Source: JAIMBK01 sp040755975 (lineage in GTDB: Bacteria; Bacillota; Desulfotomaculia; Desulfotomaculales; Nap2-2B). From it: DNA of 33,711 nucleotides. Under the pieces are notes generated by a model. It worked only from the letters and a program-made list of their open reading frames with translations. It made no database searches and was not told the origin of the DNA. Shown piece by piece: positions 23,745-31,394 of the stretch (positions within the stretch are counted from its first letter, which is position 1; the number at the start of each line of letters is the position of its first letter). The position numbers and the translations under genes are program-made. The stretch spans positions 1-33,711 of the forward strand of contig JBFLZY010000024.1 in assembly GCA_040755975.1 (NCBI GenBank), in the 5' to 3' direction.

Positions 23745-24008
23745 AATCAGGCTGAAGAAATCACCGCCCAACTTGGTCAAACTACAAATTTTGCTCTTGC
23801 CCTCGGTGGAGACGTCCACCAGACCCAGGGCAAACAGTTGCATGATGACGTGGTCGAGCACCGCCCTTTTCACCCGGGCCGTAAGGGACAACTCTTCTTT
23901 GTTCATGCTCCCCTCCTCGATTAATGCCCGGAGCACCCGCTCGGCTTCTTCCGGCAAGCGGTCGCTGACTTTCGTAAAATACTCCGAAAGACTGATCTCG
24001 GTCACCAA
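23733..24008 (-). CDS. Small winged-helix-like protein of unknown function
   Basis: 91 residues, no family named with confidence. Predicted layout is helix (ISLSEYFTKVSDRLPEEAERVLRALIEEG), a short turn, then LTARVKRAVLDHVIMQLFALGLVDVS as a recognition-type helix and wing, ending in CSLTKLGGDFFSLI. This helix-turn-helix/wing layout with LTKLG near the end resembles MarR- or ArsR-like DNA-binding domains. Start is TTG 24008 or GTG 24005 behind a strong aaggaggtgag. It is monocistronic, with its own terminator overlapping its 3' end. A role as a small transcription factor is inferred. Confidence 0.7.
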   Translation of the reverse strand: MVTEISLSEYFTKVSDRLPEEAERVLRALIEEGSMNKEELSLTARVKRAVLDHVIMQLFALGLVDVSTEGKSKICSLTKLGGDFFSLIKAG

Positions 24009-24184
24009 CCCTCACCTCCTTGTCGGGAACTTTTTCTAATAGTATGGTCATTTCTCTAACGAAATAATACATTTCTTTAAAAAATTTTTTTGGCTAACCT
24101 TTTTGCAAACACAACCCCCCGGAAATAAAAGAGCCTATAGTAGTTGACCCGGCCCTGAAAAAACCCGGGAAGATCCAGGCATTG

Positions 24185-24216
24185 CCAGGTCGCTTCGGCA
24201 CACCTGGTGAATTTTT
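24185..24216 (+). other. Leader hairpin with T run before the DUF3231 gene
   Basis: ccaggt/acctgg encloses an inner gc-ttcg-gc and is followed by attttttgg, 47 bases before the next start codon. It could be an attenuator or simply a terminator; no upstream plus-strand gene is present to terminate. Confidence 0.4.
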
Positions 24217-24262
24217 TGGATGAAACTTTTCCAAACTATAAAAAACAAAGGGGGACGAAAAT

Positions 24263-24778
24263 ATGGTTCAAATCGGCAACTTTCATCTTGGAAGGGCCGA
24301 AGCAGCCAAAGCGCCTGTTCTTGATACCGGGGAAGCTTTTTTATTGTGGGATCACCTGGTAAGCAGGTATGACGTCATAGAAAAAACGCAGATTTATCAT
24401 AACTTTGCTCATGATCCCGATCTAAAGCTGATCCTCCTGAAGGGTCTCTCCGCTACTCTGGAAAAACAAGTCGACAGGTTAGAAGCCCAGATGAACACCT
24501 TCATGATGCCCCTGCCGTCCAGACCGCCAAAGAGTGTCCGCATCGAAGCCAACAGCGGGATATTGGAAGACCGTTTCATATTTAAAGAGGTATTCACCGG
24601 AATCCAGAACTTTTTAGATAACCATACCCGTACTGTTCGTTCCCTCGTAACCAATGATCCATTACGTAAAATGTTCATTGATTTTGCAAAAGAAGAACTG
24701 GACTTATTTGATAAGTTTGTGAAATATGGTAAATTGAAGGGTTGGCTGCAAACCCCGCCTTTGCTATATACGAGCTAA
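24263..24778 (+). CDS. DUF3231-family (spore coat-like) protein
   Basis: 171 residues. The sequence is helical and lacks a signal peptide. It matches the DUF3231 layout found in spore-forming Firmicutes: an N-terminal helix pair (TGEAFLLWDHLVSRYDVIEK), the PLPSRPPKSV linker, and the closing FVKYGKLKGWLQTPPLL, which resembles the K-x-K-G-W-L-x-x-P-P end of CotF-like coat proteins. The bundle is ferritin-like in character. ATG 24263 is preceded by aaaggggg. Its role in the spore coat is inferred from family only. A clear terminator follows. Confidence 0.72.
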   Translation: MVQIGNFHLGRAEAAKAPVLDTGEAFLLWDHLVSRYDVIEKTQIYHNFAHDPDLKLILLKGLSATLEKQVDRLEAQMNTFMMPLPSRPPKSVRIEANSGILEDRFIFKEVFTGIQNFLDNHTRTVRSLVTNDPLRKMFIDFAKEELDLFDKFVKYGKLKGWLQTPPLLYTS

Positions 24779-24825
24779 CCACGGCCTAAATCGATTAATT
24801 GAACTCCCACCAATTAAATCAAGAA

Positions 24826-24849
24826 GCCCCGCCATAAACGGGGCCTTTT
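24826..24849 (+). terminator. Terminator after the DUF3231 gene
   Basis: gccccg-ccataaa-cggggc followed by ctttt. A weaker inverted repeat (gattaattg/caattaaatc) stands just before it at 24793-24820. The rest of the space up to 24994 holds nothing I can support. Confidence 0.8.
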
Positions 24850-24994
24850 CCGCCTCGTCAACTGAAGCCCATCCGGGTCTATCGGCAGCGCCATCCCGGC
24901 GCCTGGACAAAATGCAACTTTAGGCTAAGCCCAAACTAACCTTAACGGCCTGTCTACCGGCTTTACACTGAAATGCATACCGTAATTGCCGCTT

Positions 24995-25777
24995 TTATTC
25001 CTTTGTAATCTTGAAAATATCCTCCAGTTGGTGGTATTTTTCCGGATACTGCGGCCTGGCCCGGAAGCCCTGGAATGGGGTGGGGTAGCGCATGGCGCCG
25101 AGCTGGTGGGTCTTTTCCAGGCCGAACAGGACGTCGTCAAGACACTCCCACGGAATGGCAAAACACATCTCGTGATCCTGGGTGAGGGCAAAAACCCGCT
25201 CCCCTGAGCCGGGAACGACCACCTGGCACCGCCTGGTTAAATAGGGCGCGACGAGCTCCGCGCCGCAGGAGTTCCGGCCAATGAATGTAGAAGTAATCGC
25301 CCCGCCCTGGCGGTAGAGGGCGCCTTGAACTAACCGGGCGATTTGGGCGGGATTGCCGTAGACGAGGACGACGTCCGGGTCGAAGGCGGCCCGCTCCAAA
25401 GGGCTGCAAATGATGCTTTTCACCTTTCCCACGGGCAGAGCGGCCATAAATTCCTGGGTGCGCGCGCAGGCTTCCGGTGTTTCGCCGTATAGAGGATGAA
25501 CCGCCTCGCCAAGTTTAACTTCCGCCGGCTCTTCCGCCAGACCGAAAACGATAAAGGACGGTGCGCACGCGTGGTCTTCCCGCAAAAACCCCACCGTCCA
25601 CCCGATATTCCGGGCCATGGCAATTCCCTGGCAAACAGCAATGGGGTAACCCAAAAAATTTTTCGGCCGCCTGGCTTTCTCGGGCAGGTTTGCTTGCGTC
25701 GACAGTTTGACCGCCACCGGAAAGGTGGCCGGGCGAAGGTATTGCTGAAGGACGGCCGCCGCCTGTTTCGCTTCCAT
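24995..25777 (-). CDS. DUF169 family protein
   Basis: 260 residues. It belongs by pattern to DUF169: N-terminal LRPATFPVAVKL, a central CQGIAMARNIGWTV and REDHACAPSFIVFGL, ICSPLERAAFDPDVVLVYGNPAQ, and the closing HEMCFAIPWECLDDVLFGLEKTH. Conserved Cys residues (about 50, 71, 121, 171 and 207) suggest metal or redox chemistry, but no activity is established. ATG 25777 follows aggggggag. It is last in the DUF134-folP-folB-DUF169 unit, 23 bases after folB, which may only mean read-through. Confidence 0.8.
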   Translation of the reverse strand: MEAKQAAAVLQQYLRPATFPVAVKLSTQANLPEKARRPKNFLGYPIAVCQGIAMARNIGWTVGFLREDHACAPSFIVFGLAEEPAEVKLGEAVHPLYGETPEACARTQEFMAALPVGKVKSIICSPLERAAFDPDVVLVYGNPAQIARLVQGALYRQGGAITSTFIGRNSCGAELVAPYLTRRCQVVVPGSGERVFALTQDHEMCFAIPWECLDDVLFGLEKTHQLGAMRYPTPFQGFRARPQYPEKYHQLEDIFKITKE

Positions 25778-25800
25778 AATGCTCCCCCCTAAATCAATTT

Positions 25801-26169
25801 TTATTTTCTTCCCCGCCTGATTTCCACCGCCACGTATTCCAGGCGGCCCGGCAGGGGCGCCGCCGGCTTTTTCACCCTGACCACCACTTCTGCCACCGGA
25901 AAACGTTCCAAAACGGCCGCGGCGATATCTTCCGCAACCGTTTCCAGAAGCTGCCGGGATGAGCCGGTGACCAGTTCTTTGACCAGCCGGAAAACTTTTG
26001 CGTAATCCACCGTCCGGGACAAATCATCCCTGCGTCCCGCTTCCGTCAAATCCAAAAACATTTCTAAATCCACCGCCAGGCGCTGGCCCAACTCCCTCTC
26101 CTGGGGCAAAACGCCGTGGTAGCCGTAAAACTCCATGCCGCGCAGGATAATCCTGTCCGCGCCGCCCAC
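25801..26169 (-). CDS. folB: Dihydroneopterin aldolase
   Basis: 122 residues, normal size. It cleaves 7,8-dihydroneopterin to 6-hydroxymethyl-dihydropterin and glycolaldehyde in folate synthesis. Seen are RIILRGMEFYGYHGVLPQE with the active-site Glu, TVDYAKVFRLVKEL, and LLETVAEDIAAAVLE near the middle, then VRVKKPAAPLPGRLEYVAVEI with the catalytic Lys. The GTG start at 26169 lies two bases after the folP stop. No folK gene is visible immediately downstream; DUF169 takes its place. Confidence 0.93.
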   Translation of the reverse strand: MGGADRIILRGMEFYGYHGVLPQERELGQRLAVDLEMFLDLTEAGRRDDLSRTVDYAKVFRLVKELVTGSSRQLLETVAEDIAAAVLERFPVAEVVVRVKKPAAPLPGRLEYVAVEIRRGRK

Positions 26170-26171
26170 GC

Positions 26172-27392
26172 TCAGCTCATCTCCCGGTCCCCGCGCCGCA
26201 CCACCGCGTCCGTCATTCTGGCCACGCGCACCATTTCCTTCACGTCGTGCACGCGCACGATGTCCGCACCCCCGGCAATGGCCAGGGCCACGGTTGCCGC
26301 CGTGCCTTCCACGCGCTGGTCGACGGGGAGATTCAGGGTCTTGCCGATTATCGATTTGCGCGAGGTGCCCACCAAGACCGGCAGGCCCAGGCAGGCCAGC
26401 TCGTTCAAGCGGCGCAGCACCTCTAAATTCTGTTCCACCGTTTTCCCGAAGCCAAAGCCGGGGTCGATAATCATCTGCTGCCGGCTTATACCCGCCCGCT
26501 CGCCAATGGCGATGCTTTCGCGGAAGTAGCTGACGATTTCCCCCAGCAGGTCGCGGTACTCCGTGCCGCTCCGGTTGTGCATGAGGATCACGGGGACGCC
26601 GTAATCCGCCACAACGGCGGCCATCTGCGGGTCGGCGCGCAGCGCCGTCTGGTCGTTGACGATGTGCGCGCCGGCGGCCAGGGCCGCGCGGGCCACAACC
26701 GCTTTGGTGGTATCGATGGAAACGGGGGCCGGAAGTTTTTGCAAAATCAATTTTTCGAGCACGGGCAGGATGCGCCTCAGCTCTTCCGCCGGTTCCACGG
26801 GGTCGTACCCCGGATGGGGCGGCACAACTCCCGGCCGGGTCGATTCGCCGCCCAGATCAATGATATCGGCCCCTTCTTCCACCATCTGCCAGGCGCGCTC
26901 AACCGCCCTTTCCGGATCAAAATACAACCCGCCGTCGGAAAAAGAATCCGGGGTGACATTTAAAATCCCCATCACCAGCGTCCGCTCGCCGATGGTGAGC
27001 TCTTTATCCCGGCAGGGCAGGCGAAAGACCGGGCGTCCCTCCAGGTTCTGCAGCACTTCCCGGATCTTTTCCCCCAGCCGCCGCAACCCGAAAGGCTGCA
27101 TCTTCAACTTGGCCAGCAGGGCGTCGTATTGTTTCAGCGTCCCCATCAGCAGGACATCGGTAGCCTGCACACTGCCGTCAAGCACGCCCCTGGCCACGGC
27201 CGCCTCTCCTCCCCTGGCCAGCATTTCCTGCTTGAGGATATTGGCCTGGAGAGGAGTGAGGCCGCTCACCTTTAACACGCGGTGGACCGCCTTCGGGGCC
27301 ATCAGGCGGCAGCCCTGCTCGTCCGCCCCCACCCCGGCAATTTCCGCCAACGCCCGGGGCTTATTCTTGATATCTAAATTTCTTACTTCCAA
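26172..27392 (-). CDS. folP: Dihydropteroate synthase with N-terminal extension
   Basis: 406 residues, about 130 longer than minimal DHPS. The TIM barrel begins near residue 130: LVMGILNVTPDSFSDGG, GADIIDLGGESTRPG, VSIDTTKAVVA, VNDQTA, PVILMHNR, IIDPGFGFGKTVEQN, PVLVGTSRKSII and GTAATVALAI are all canonical. It joins p-aminobenzoate to hydroxymethyl-dihydropterin pyrophosphate. The extension (KPRALAEIAGVGADEQGC, MAPKAVHRVLKVSGL, NILKQEMLARGGEAAVARG) is of the kind carried by a clade of clostridial DHPS; its job is unknown. It is followed by folB at two bases and preceded by the DUF134 gene at 32 bases. Confidence 0.95.
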   Translation of the reverse strand: MEVRNLDIKNKPRALAEIAGVGADEQGCRLMAPKAVHRVLKVSGLTPLQANILKQEMLARGGEAAVARGVLDGSVQATDVLLMGTLKQYDALLAKLKMQPFGLRRLGEKIREVLQNLEGRPVFRLPCRDKELTIGERTLVMGILNVTPDSFSDGGLYFDPERAVERAWQMVEEGADIIDLGGESTRPGVVPPHPGYDPVEPAEELRRILPVLEKLILQKLPAPVSIDTTKAVVARAALAAGAHIVNDQTALRADPQMAAVVADYGVPVILMHNRSGTEYRDLLGEIVSYFRESIAIGERAGISRQQMIIDPGFGFGKTVEQNLEVLRRLNELACLGLPVLVGTSRKSIIGKTLNLPVDQRVEGTAATVALAIAGGADIVRVHDVKEMVRVARMTDAVVRRGDREMS

Positions 27393-27424
27393 CAGAAAGT
27401 CACCCCCGGCAAACCATCCCTGCT

Positions 27425-27919
27425 TTAAGAAGCGCCGCCGGTTTCTTCTTCCTCAGCCTCTTCCCTAACCGGACGGACGCCCTGCGGGTAATAAGGTGGC
27501 TGGCTCTGCCGGTCAATCCTACACACTTCCGGGCTGCGGCATTCCGGACACACTAATTTACCGCGGCATCCCTGCCCCACCGGCAGCTCCCACTCGTAGG
27601 CGCACTTTGCGCAGCGAAAAGACCTCATCACTACCTGAAAGTTCCCGCCTTCCACCCTGATGGCCTTGCCGTTAACCAGGGCCTGCGCTATTTTAGAACG
27701 GGCCGAGGTCAAGATCCGGTGATAAGTCGGGCGTGATACCCCCATTTTTTCCGCGCAGGCTTCCTGCTCCAGCCCTTCCAGATCTTTTAACCTGATCGCC
27801 TCCAGCTCTTCTACCGTCAGCCCCACTTCCTCCAGCTCCCGCAGCGGCACTCCGGCGGGCTTAAAGTAGGTAAGCCGCGGCAAAAATTCCACAAGCCGGG
27901 ATTTCGGTGGTCTGGACAT
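27425..27919 (-). CDS. DUF134 family protein: sigma-like helix-turn-helix plus zinc ribbon
   Basis: 164 residues. The N-terminal half is the DUF134 domain with LTVEELEAIRLKDLEGLEQEACAEKMGVSRPTYHRIL, a helix-turn-helix like sigma factor region 4. The C-terminal half carries two CxxC pairs, CAKCAYEWELP and CPECRSPEVC, plausible for a zinc ribbon. It is probably a DNA-binding regulator, but no target is established. It heads the folate unit, and a strong promoter with an operator-like palindrome precedes it. ATG 27919 opens the conserved MSRPPKSR start of the family. Confidence 0.85.
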   Translation of the reverse strand: MSRPPKSRLVEFLPRLTYFKPAGVPLRELEEVGLTVEELEAIRLKDLEGLEQEACAEKMGVSRPTYHRILTSARSKIAQALVNGKAIRVEGGNFQVVMRSFRCAKCAYEWELPVGQGCRGKLVCPECRSPEVCRIDRQSQPPYYPQGVRPVREEAEEEETGGAS

Positions 27920-27999
27920 TTTCGAACACTCCTATTCCGTATGACTGGTTTTGATCTTTTGTTTCCAAATATTTAAAAAATTGCCGTGCAAACCTCATC

Positions 28000-28013
28000 A
28001 GCGAGCGCTCACT
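28000..28013. promoter_or_regulatory. Operator-like palindrome at the transcription start of the DUF134-folP unit
   Basis: AGCGAGCGCTCACT is palindromic at six of seven pairs and very close to the AGTGAGCGCTCACT type seen for some TetR-family sites. On the minus strand it lies directly after the -10 box, where a bound protein would block initiation. No TetR gene is in view. Confidence 0.5.
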
Positions 28014-28015
28014 AA

Positions 28016-28045
28016 ATTATACAGGACAAGGTTAAGAAAAGTCAA
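28016..28045 (-). promoter_or_regulatory. Sigma-A promoter of the DUF134-folP-folB-DUF169 unit
   Basis: On the minus strand TTGACT (28045-28040) and a perfect TATAAT (28021-28016) are 18 bases apart, about 97 bases before the DUF134 start codon. Confidence 0.75.
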
Positions 28046-28050
28046 TTAAA

Positions 28051-28086
28051 ATAAATACCGCGCCGCTGGCAAGGCGCGGTATTTAT
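28051..28086 (-). terminator. Terminator of the SipW/TasA-like locus
   Basis: A perfect 14-pair stem (ataaataccgcgcc with its complement) and eight-base loop, with T-rich flanks on both strands. It lies 43 bases after the stop of the last gene of the minus-strand surface locus. Confidence 0.9.
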
Positions 28087-28128
28087 TTTGCTTTTCCCTT
28101 CTAAAATTTTCTTTTTTTCGGAGCCGGT

Positions 28129-29130
28129 TTAGCCCCCGGCATAAACGGCGCCAGTAGTGCTCTGGTTGTTATCGGTGAGATCTTCCCCTACCCCGGTGTT
28201 ATTCCCCGGACCGTTTTCAATCCCCGGCGGAGTTCCACCCGGCGGGTCATCCGGGGGCGAAGCCCCGTCCGGGGGTTCTTGTACCGGTTGATCCTCTACC
28301 GGCAAACTTCCCGAAGGGGTGCTCCCGGTTGGCGGACTCTCCACCGGTGGCGTTTCCGCCGGTGGCTTTTCGACCGGTTCGCTCTTGGCCGGCGGATTCT
28401 CAGCCGGCGGCCTGATGGCCCGCCGCAGAGCGTCCCGGAGACGGTCGATTAAGCCATTCAGTTCTTTGATTAAATGCCGCAGCCGGAAGTTTTCTTCCGT
28501 CACCTCGGCGACCTTCTGCTTCAGCGCATCCTTTTCAGCGATGATCCGGGACACATCGGACGCCTTGGTTAAACCGGTGATTTCATTCCCCTCTGCAACC
28601 GGCAGGCCGACGAACTTTTGAAATAACAATCCGGCAGGAATTTCTACTTTGCCCAGGCGGTACCGGACGAAACCGTTGAGGACGCCGGCTGTAATTTCTC
28701 CGGTGAACACCCTCCCCTGGTTGCGCCAGGCCAGCATCCCCAGTTCTCCGACGTCGGCCAGCGCAAACTCTATTTCACGGGTCTGGCCGGCTTCCAAAGC
28801 GATGGGATCAAGCGGTCTGATCGCTTCGCGAAGCGAACCGTCCACCTGGAAATAAACCCAAACTTTATAATGCGTCTGGTTGGTAATCTTCATACCGCTG
28901 CCTTTTCCGGCCATCCACCTCTGCAGGTCAAAGGCGCCTTCGGTCCGCAGGATGTCGTTTGCGCCGGCCAGCGCCACCTCCCCTGGCGGCGTTCTGGCCA
29001 GCGTCCGGAAGTAGGCAAAGGTATCGTTGACGCCCAGTCCCACCAGAGTAAGCACAAAGAGGTAAAACACTCCAAAAAGAGGCCGCAAAATTTTTTGGAA
29101 CCTTTGGTGCCGTTTTCTCTTCTCTTTCAT
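28129..29130 (-). CDS. Membrane-anchored or SipW-type secreted protein with coiled coil and proline-rich tail
   Basis: 333 residues, no named family. Basic start (MKEKRKRHQRFQK), then a hydrophobic segment (about 17-40) ending GVNDTFAYFRTLA, which resembles the AxF site of SipW-dependent signal peptides. Residues about 45-185 look like a TasA-style beta-sandwich (KVWVYFQVDGSL, EAGQTREIEFALADVGE). A coiled coil follows (about 188-240, DALKQKVAEVTEENFRLRHL), then about 70 residues of PP-x-E-x-PP repeats and an Asn/Gly-rich end. The layout suits a surface protein whose coil multimerises and whose tail spans the wall. It is last in the fibre locus, after the beta-helix gene, and a terminator follows. 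Confidence 0.6.
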   Translation of the reverse strand: MKEKRKRHQRFQKILRPLFGVFYLFVLTLVGLGVNDTFAYFRTLARTPPGEVALAGANDILRTEGAFDLQRWMAGKGSGMKITNQTHYKVWVYFQVDGSLREAIRPLDPIALEAGQTREIEFALADVGELGMLAWRNQGRVFTGEITAGVLNGFVRYRLGKVEIPAGLLFQKFVGLPVAEGNEITGLTKASDVSRIIAEKDALKQKVAEVTEENFRLRHLIKELNGLIDRLRDALRRAIRPPAENPPAKSEPVEKPPAETPPVESPPTGSTPSGSLPVEDQPVQEPPDGASPPDDPPGGTPPGIENGPGNNTGVGEDLTDNNQSTTGAVYAGG

Positions 29131-29191
29131 CCGCCTGGTTTCGTACAGGATTCTTACACCCCCTTGGCAAGCTGAATTTGGTTTCCATCTG

Positions 29192-30295
29192 CTACAAGGC
29201 TTCCACCGCCGGGTCCAGGTCGATGCCCAGGTTGTACCGGACCGTTGCCCCCGCCCCCGGGGAAAATTTTAAGGGTTTAAACGGAACGGGTGCATCACGA
29301 ACGAGGGCGGTGCTTCCCGGGTCGTTATTGATGCCGGTAAAGTCGTTGCGGGTTATCTCCAGGTTGGCGGCCCTGCCGAAAATACGTGCCGAAAAGAGGA
29401 CCGGGACCGTCGCCGGGGAATTTTTGAAAATGTTGTCGGTAATCCGGATATTTTGGGGCGCCGGGGGCAGGGTTAAAACAGGCTCCGGACCCCCCTCGCC
29501 ATCCAGGGTAAAGCCAACCACGGCCACGTCCCGCGGCTGTTCACCGCCCGGCGCGCCGTTTTTCCCGATGGTCAGGCCGGAAATAACGGTGTCGAAAACG
29601 ACGTCCTTCGCTTTGAGCACCACGCCGGAAGTTTCCAGCCGAAGCCCCCTGTACTCTCCGGCTGGAAGCAAAATCACATCCCCGGGTTTGGCTTCCCCGA
29701 GCAAAGCCCGAACATCTTTTCCGGCGCCGGCAATCTTCACGTTTGTTTCCAAAGCCAGCCCCGGATTCTGCCCGGCGTAAACAACAATGGAAAAATCAAT
29801 CTTTTTCCCTTTGTACCAATTTCCGGCCCGCGGATCGAGGCCGAACGCGAAAGTCAACCGGCCCGTTTCGCCGGGTTGAAGCACCACTTCCTTTTCTGCA
29901 GGAACGGCGTTGCCGTCCAGCGAAAGCAAAGAGCCCTGGTACAACCGTTCCCCGCCGGGACCGGAACAGGTTACCCAAAGCGCATTGGCCAAAAATTTGC
30001 TTTGGGTGTCTTGAATATTCGCCGCCAGACCGTTCAGGCAGGCGGTGAGGGTGCCGATGTTTTTCACCGGGAGGGTGATTTTTTCCTCCGGGGCGCCGGG
30101 AACCAGCTTCTTAAGGCTGATCAGGCCGTCCAGGACACCTTTGTTGTTTTCGTCTTTGCCTATATAGAGGGTGCCGCTGACCAGGCTGCTGCCGGCGGTT
30201 TCCGCCTGGCAGCTGAACAGGGCGTAGGCCCCCGCCGACAGGGCATAAGCCAGGAGCGCCAGGAGGGAAACGAGCTTCAAGACCTTTCTAACCAC
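29192..30295 (-). CDS. TasA-headed secreted protein with beta-helix C-terminal region
   Basis: 367 residues. The N-terminus MVRKVLKLVSLLALLAYALS, then AGAYALF, fits a SipW-processed signal. The first domain (about 30-185) follows the TasA/camelysin pattern: SGTLYIGKDENN, LVPGAPEEKITLPVKNIGTL, LQPGETGRLTFAFGL. The second (about 200-360) has the rhythm of a parallel beta-helix: GDVILLPAGEYRGLRLETSG, VVLKAKDVVFDTVISGLTI, IRITDNIFKNS, LEITRNDFTGIN. Beta-helices commonly bind or process polysaccharide, so a matrix-binding fibre component is inferred. The GTG start lies inside the end of sipW (19-base overlap), which ties the two together in translation. Confidence 0.68.
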   Translation of the reverse strand: MVRKVLKLVSLLALLAYALSAGAYALFSCQAETAGSSLVSGTLYIGKDENNKGVLDGLISLKKLVPGAPEEKITLPVKNIGTLTACLNGLAANIQDTQSKFLANALWVTCSGPGGERLYQGSLLSLDGNAVPAEKEVVLQPGETGRLTFAFGLDPRAGNWYKGKKIDFSIVVYAGQNPGLALETNVKIAGAGKDVRALLGEAKPGDVILLPAGEYRGLRLETSGVVLKAKDVVFDTVISGLTIGKNGAPGGEQPRDVAVVGFTLDGEGGPEPVLTLPPAPQNIRITDNIFKNSPATVPVLFSARIFGRAANLEITRNDFTGINNDPGSTALVRDAPVPFKPLKFSPGAGATVRYNLGIDLDPAVEAL

Positions 30296-30861
30296 GGCAA
30301 TCTCTCCTTTAAATCCTTCCTCTTAAGCAATTTTACTTCCAGCAAAAAAGCCAGCACCGCCGGCAGAATAACCAGCATAAAAAATCCCGCCCTGGTGTGC
30401 ACCAGTCTCGTCAGGTACCCGCCGTAAGGTACCTTGAAGAGATAGCAGCCCAGCACATCCGGCGGTCTGACGAGTTCGCCGGCGGCGGTGCTGCCGGCGT
30501 CGCCCCGAGTATAAAAAAACGTTTCGCCGTTTATTTCTTCCGTTCCGGCCACCCGGTGGACAAGCGGCACGCCGGGCTTCCCTGACCCCCGGAAGGCGAT
30601 TATATCGCCCTGCTTAATTTCATCTTCGGCCGCCGCTGTGTCGATGACAACCAGGTCGCCGGCGGCAAAGGCCGGCCGCATGCTGTCGCTGAGCACGACC
30701 AGCACCTTATAGCGACCGATCCCGGGAATATCCTCCGCCCGGCCGCCTCCGGCCGGGCGGTTTGCCAGGAGAAAAAGAGCCGCCAACAAACCGGCCAGAA
30801 CCAGAATAATGATGAGCAGTGCGTTTGCCGCCGTCCGGAAATATCGCCCGGTTCTTCCCAT
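30277..30861 (-). CDS. sipW: Signal peptidase I, SipW/ER type
   Basis: 194 residues. A membrane helix (about 12-32) is followed by VVLSDSMRPAFAAGDLVVID with the catalytic Ser, then GDIIAFRGSG, PLVHRVAGTEEING with the general-base His of the ER/archaeal-type peptidases (in place of Lys), FFYTRGDAGST, and VPYGGYLTRLVHT plus a C-terminal membrane helix. SipW-type enzymes process TasA/CalY-like fibre proteins in Bacillus. ATG 30861 follows ggggag; the longer frame to 30912 has no such site. It overlaps the following beta-helix gene, its likely substrate. Confidence 0.88.
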   Translation of the reverse strand: MGRTGRYFRTAANALLIIILVLAGLLAALFLLANRPAGGGRAEDIPGIGRYKVLVVLSDSMRPAFAAGDLVVIDTAAAEDEIKQGDIIAFRGSGKPGVPLVHRVAGTEEINGETFFYTRGDAGSTAAGELVRPPDVLGCYLFKVPYGGYLTRLVHTRAGFFMLVILPAVLAFLLEVKLLKRKDLKERLPWLERS

Positions 30862-31142
30862 GGAACCTGCTCCCCAGAGTTCTTTTGTCCCCCTTTGATA
30901 GTAACAAATCACAACTCTCGAAAACTATTACCCGGCGGGATGAAAAAAATCAACCGTACCGGCTAAAAATCATCCCGGTATTAATCCCCGACCCCCAGGC
31001 AGCCTCAAAAAAGACACAGCGCGGGTGCGGCAACGCGCCCTTGACCGGCAATGCTCATCCCGGGCGCACCCAAAAGCAGGCAGCCGGCCGAAGCCGGCTG
31101 ATGAACAATTTTAGATCCTTGTATTTGTCGCTTAGGCGGCCT
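30862..31142. other. Intergenic stretch upstream of sipW
   Basis: About 280 bases between the frameshifted fragment and sipW. No gene is supported. Apart from the hairpin at 31081-31100 I see no known riboswitch pattern. Confidence 0.5.
31081..31100 (-). terminator. UUCG-loop hairpin, probable terminator
   Basis: An eight-pair stem cagccggc/gccggctg with loop cgaa on the plus strand, that is TTCG on the minus strand, the very stable C-UUCG-G form. On the minus strand cctgctttt follows, a weak T tract. It would end transcription of the tasA-like genes before sipW. Confidence 0.55.
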
Positions 31143-31390
31143 TTATTCCATGCCGTCGAAATAGACCCAGGTGGGATAGGCGGTGTCATACGTCCCGCCG
31201 GCGCTGACCTCGATCTGCAGGGTCTTCCCTTCGTACCCGGTCAGGTCGAGGCTGACCGTCTGCCTACCCGGTGGTCTTCAGGTCAGTGCCGCTGCCCCAG
31301 GCGGTGGTGCTGAAACTGTCCACTACCGTACCGTTGCAAAGCACGGTAACCGTGTAATGGAAGTTATCAATACCCCCGCCATTAACGGGA
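31143..31390 (-). pseudogene. Frameshifted C-terminal beta-sandwich fragment
   Basis: On the minus strand the frame reads LAPPVNGGGIDNFHYTVTV onward to GTDLKTTG, then a TAG. Deleting one G at about 31271-31275 joins it to RQTVSLDLTGYEGKTLQIEV and on to YPTWVYFDGME-stop. The joined ~85 residues look like a carbohydrate-binding or Ig-like beta-sandwich. There is no start or signal peptide; it directly follows the stop of the 31395-32030 gene and may once have been its C-terminal domain. Confidence 0.55.
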
Positions 31391-31394
31391 GGAG

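Noticed and set aside
30862..31142. Riboswitch in the sipW leader
   Set aside because: No conserved core of the c-di-GMP, cobalamin or other familiar classes was found; only simple hairpins are present.
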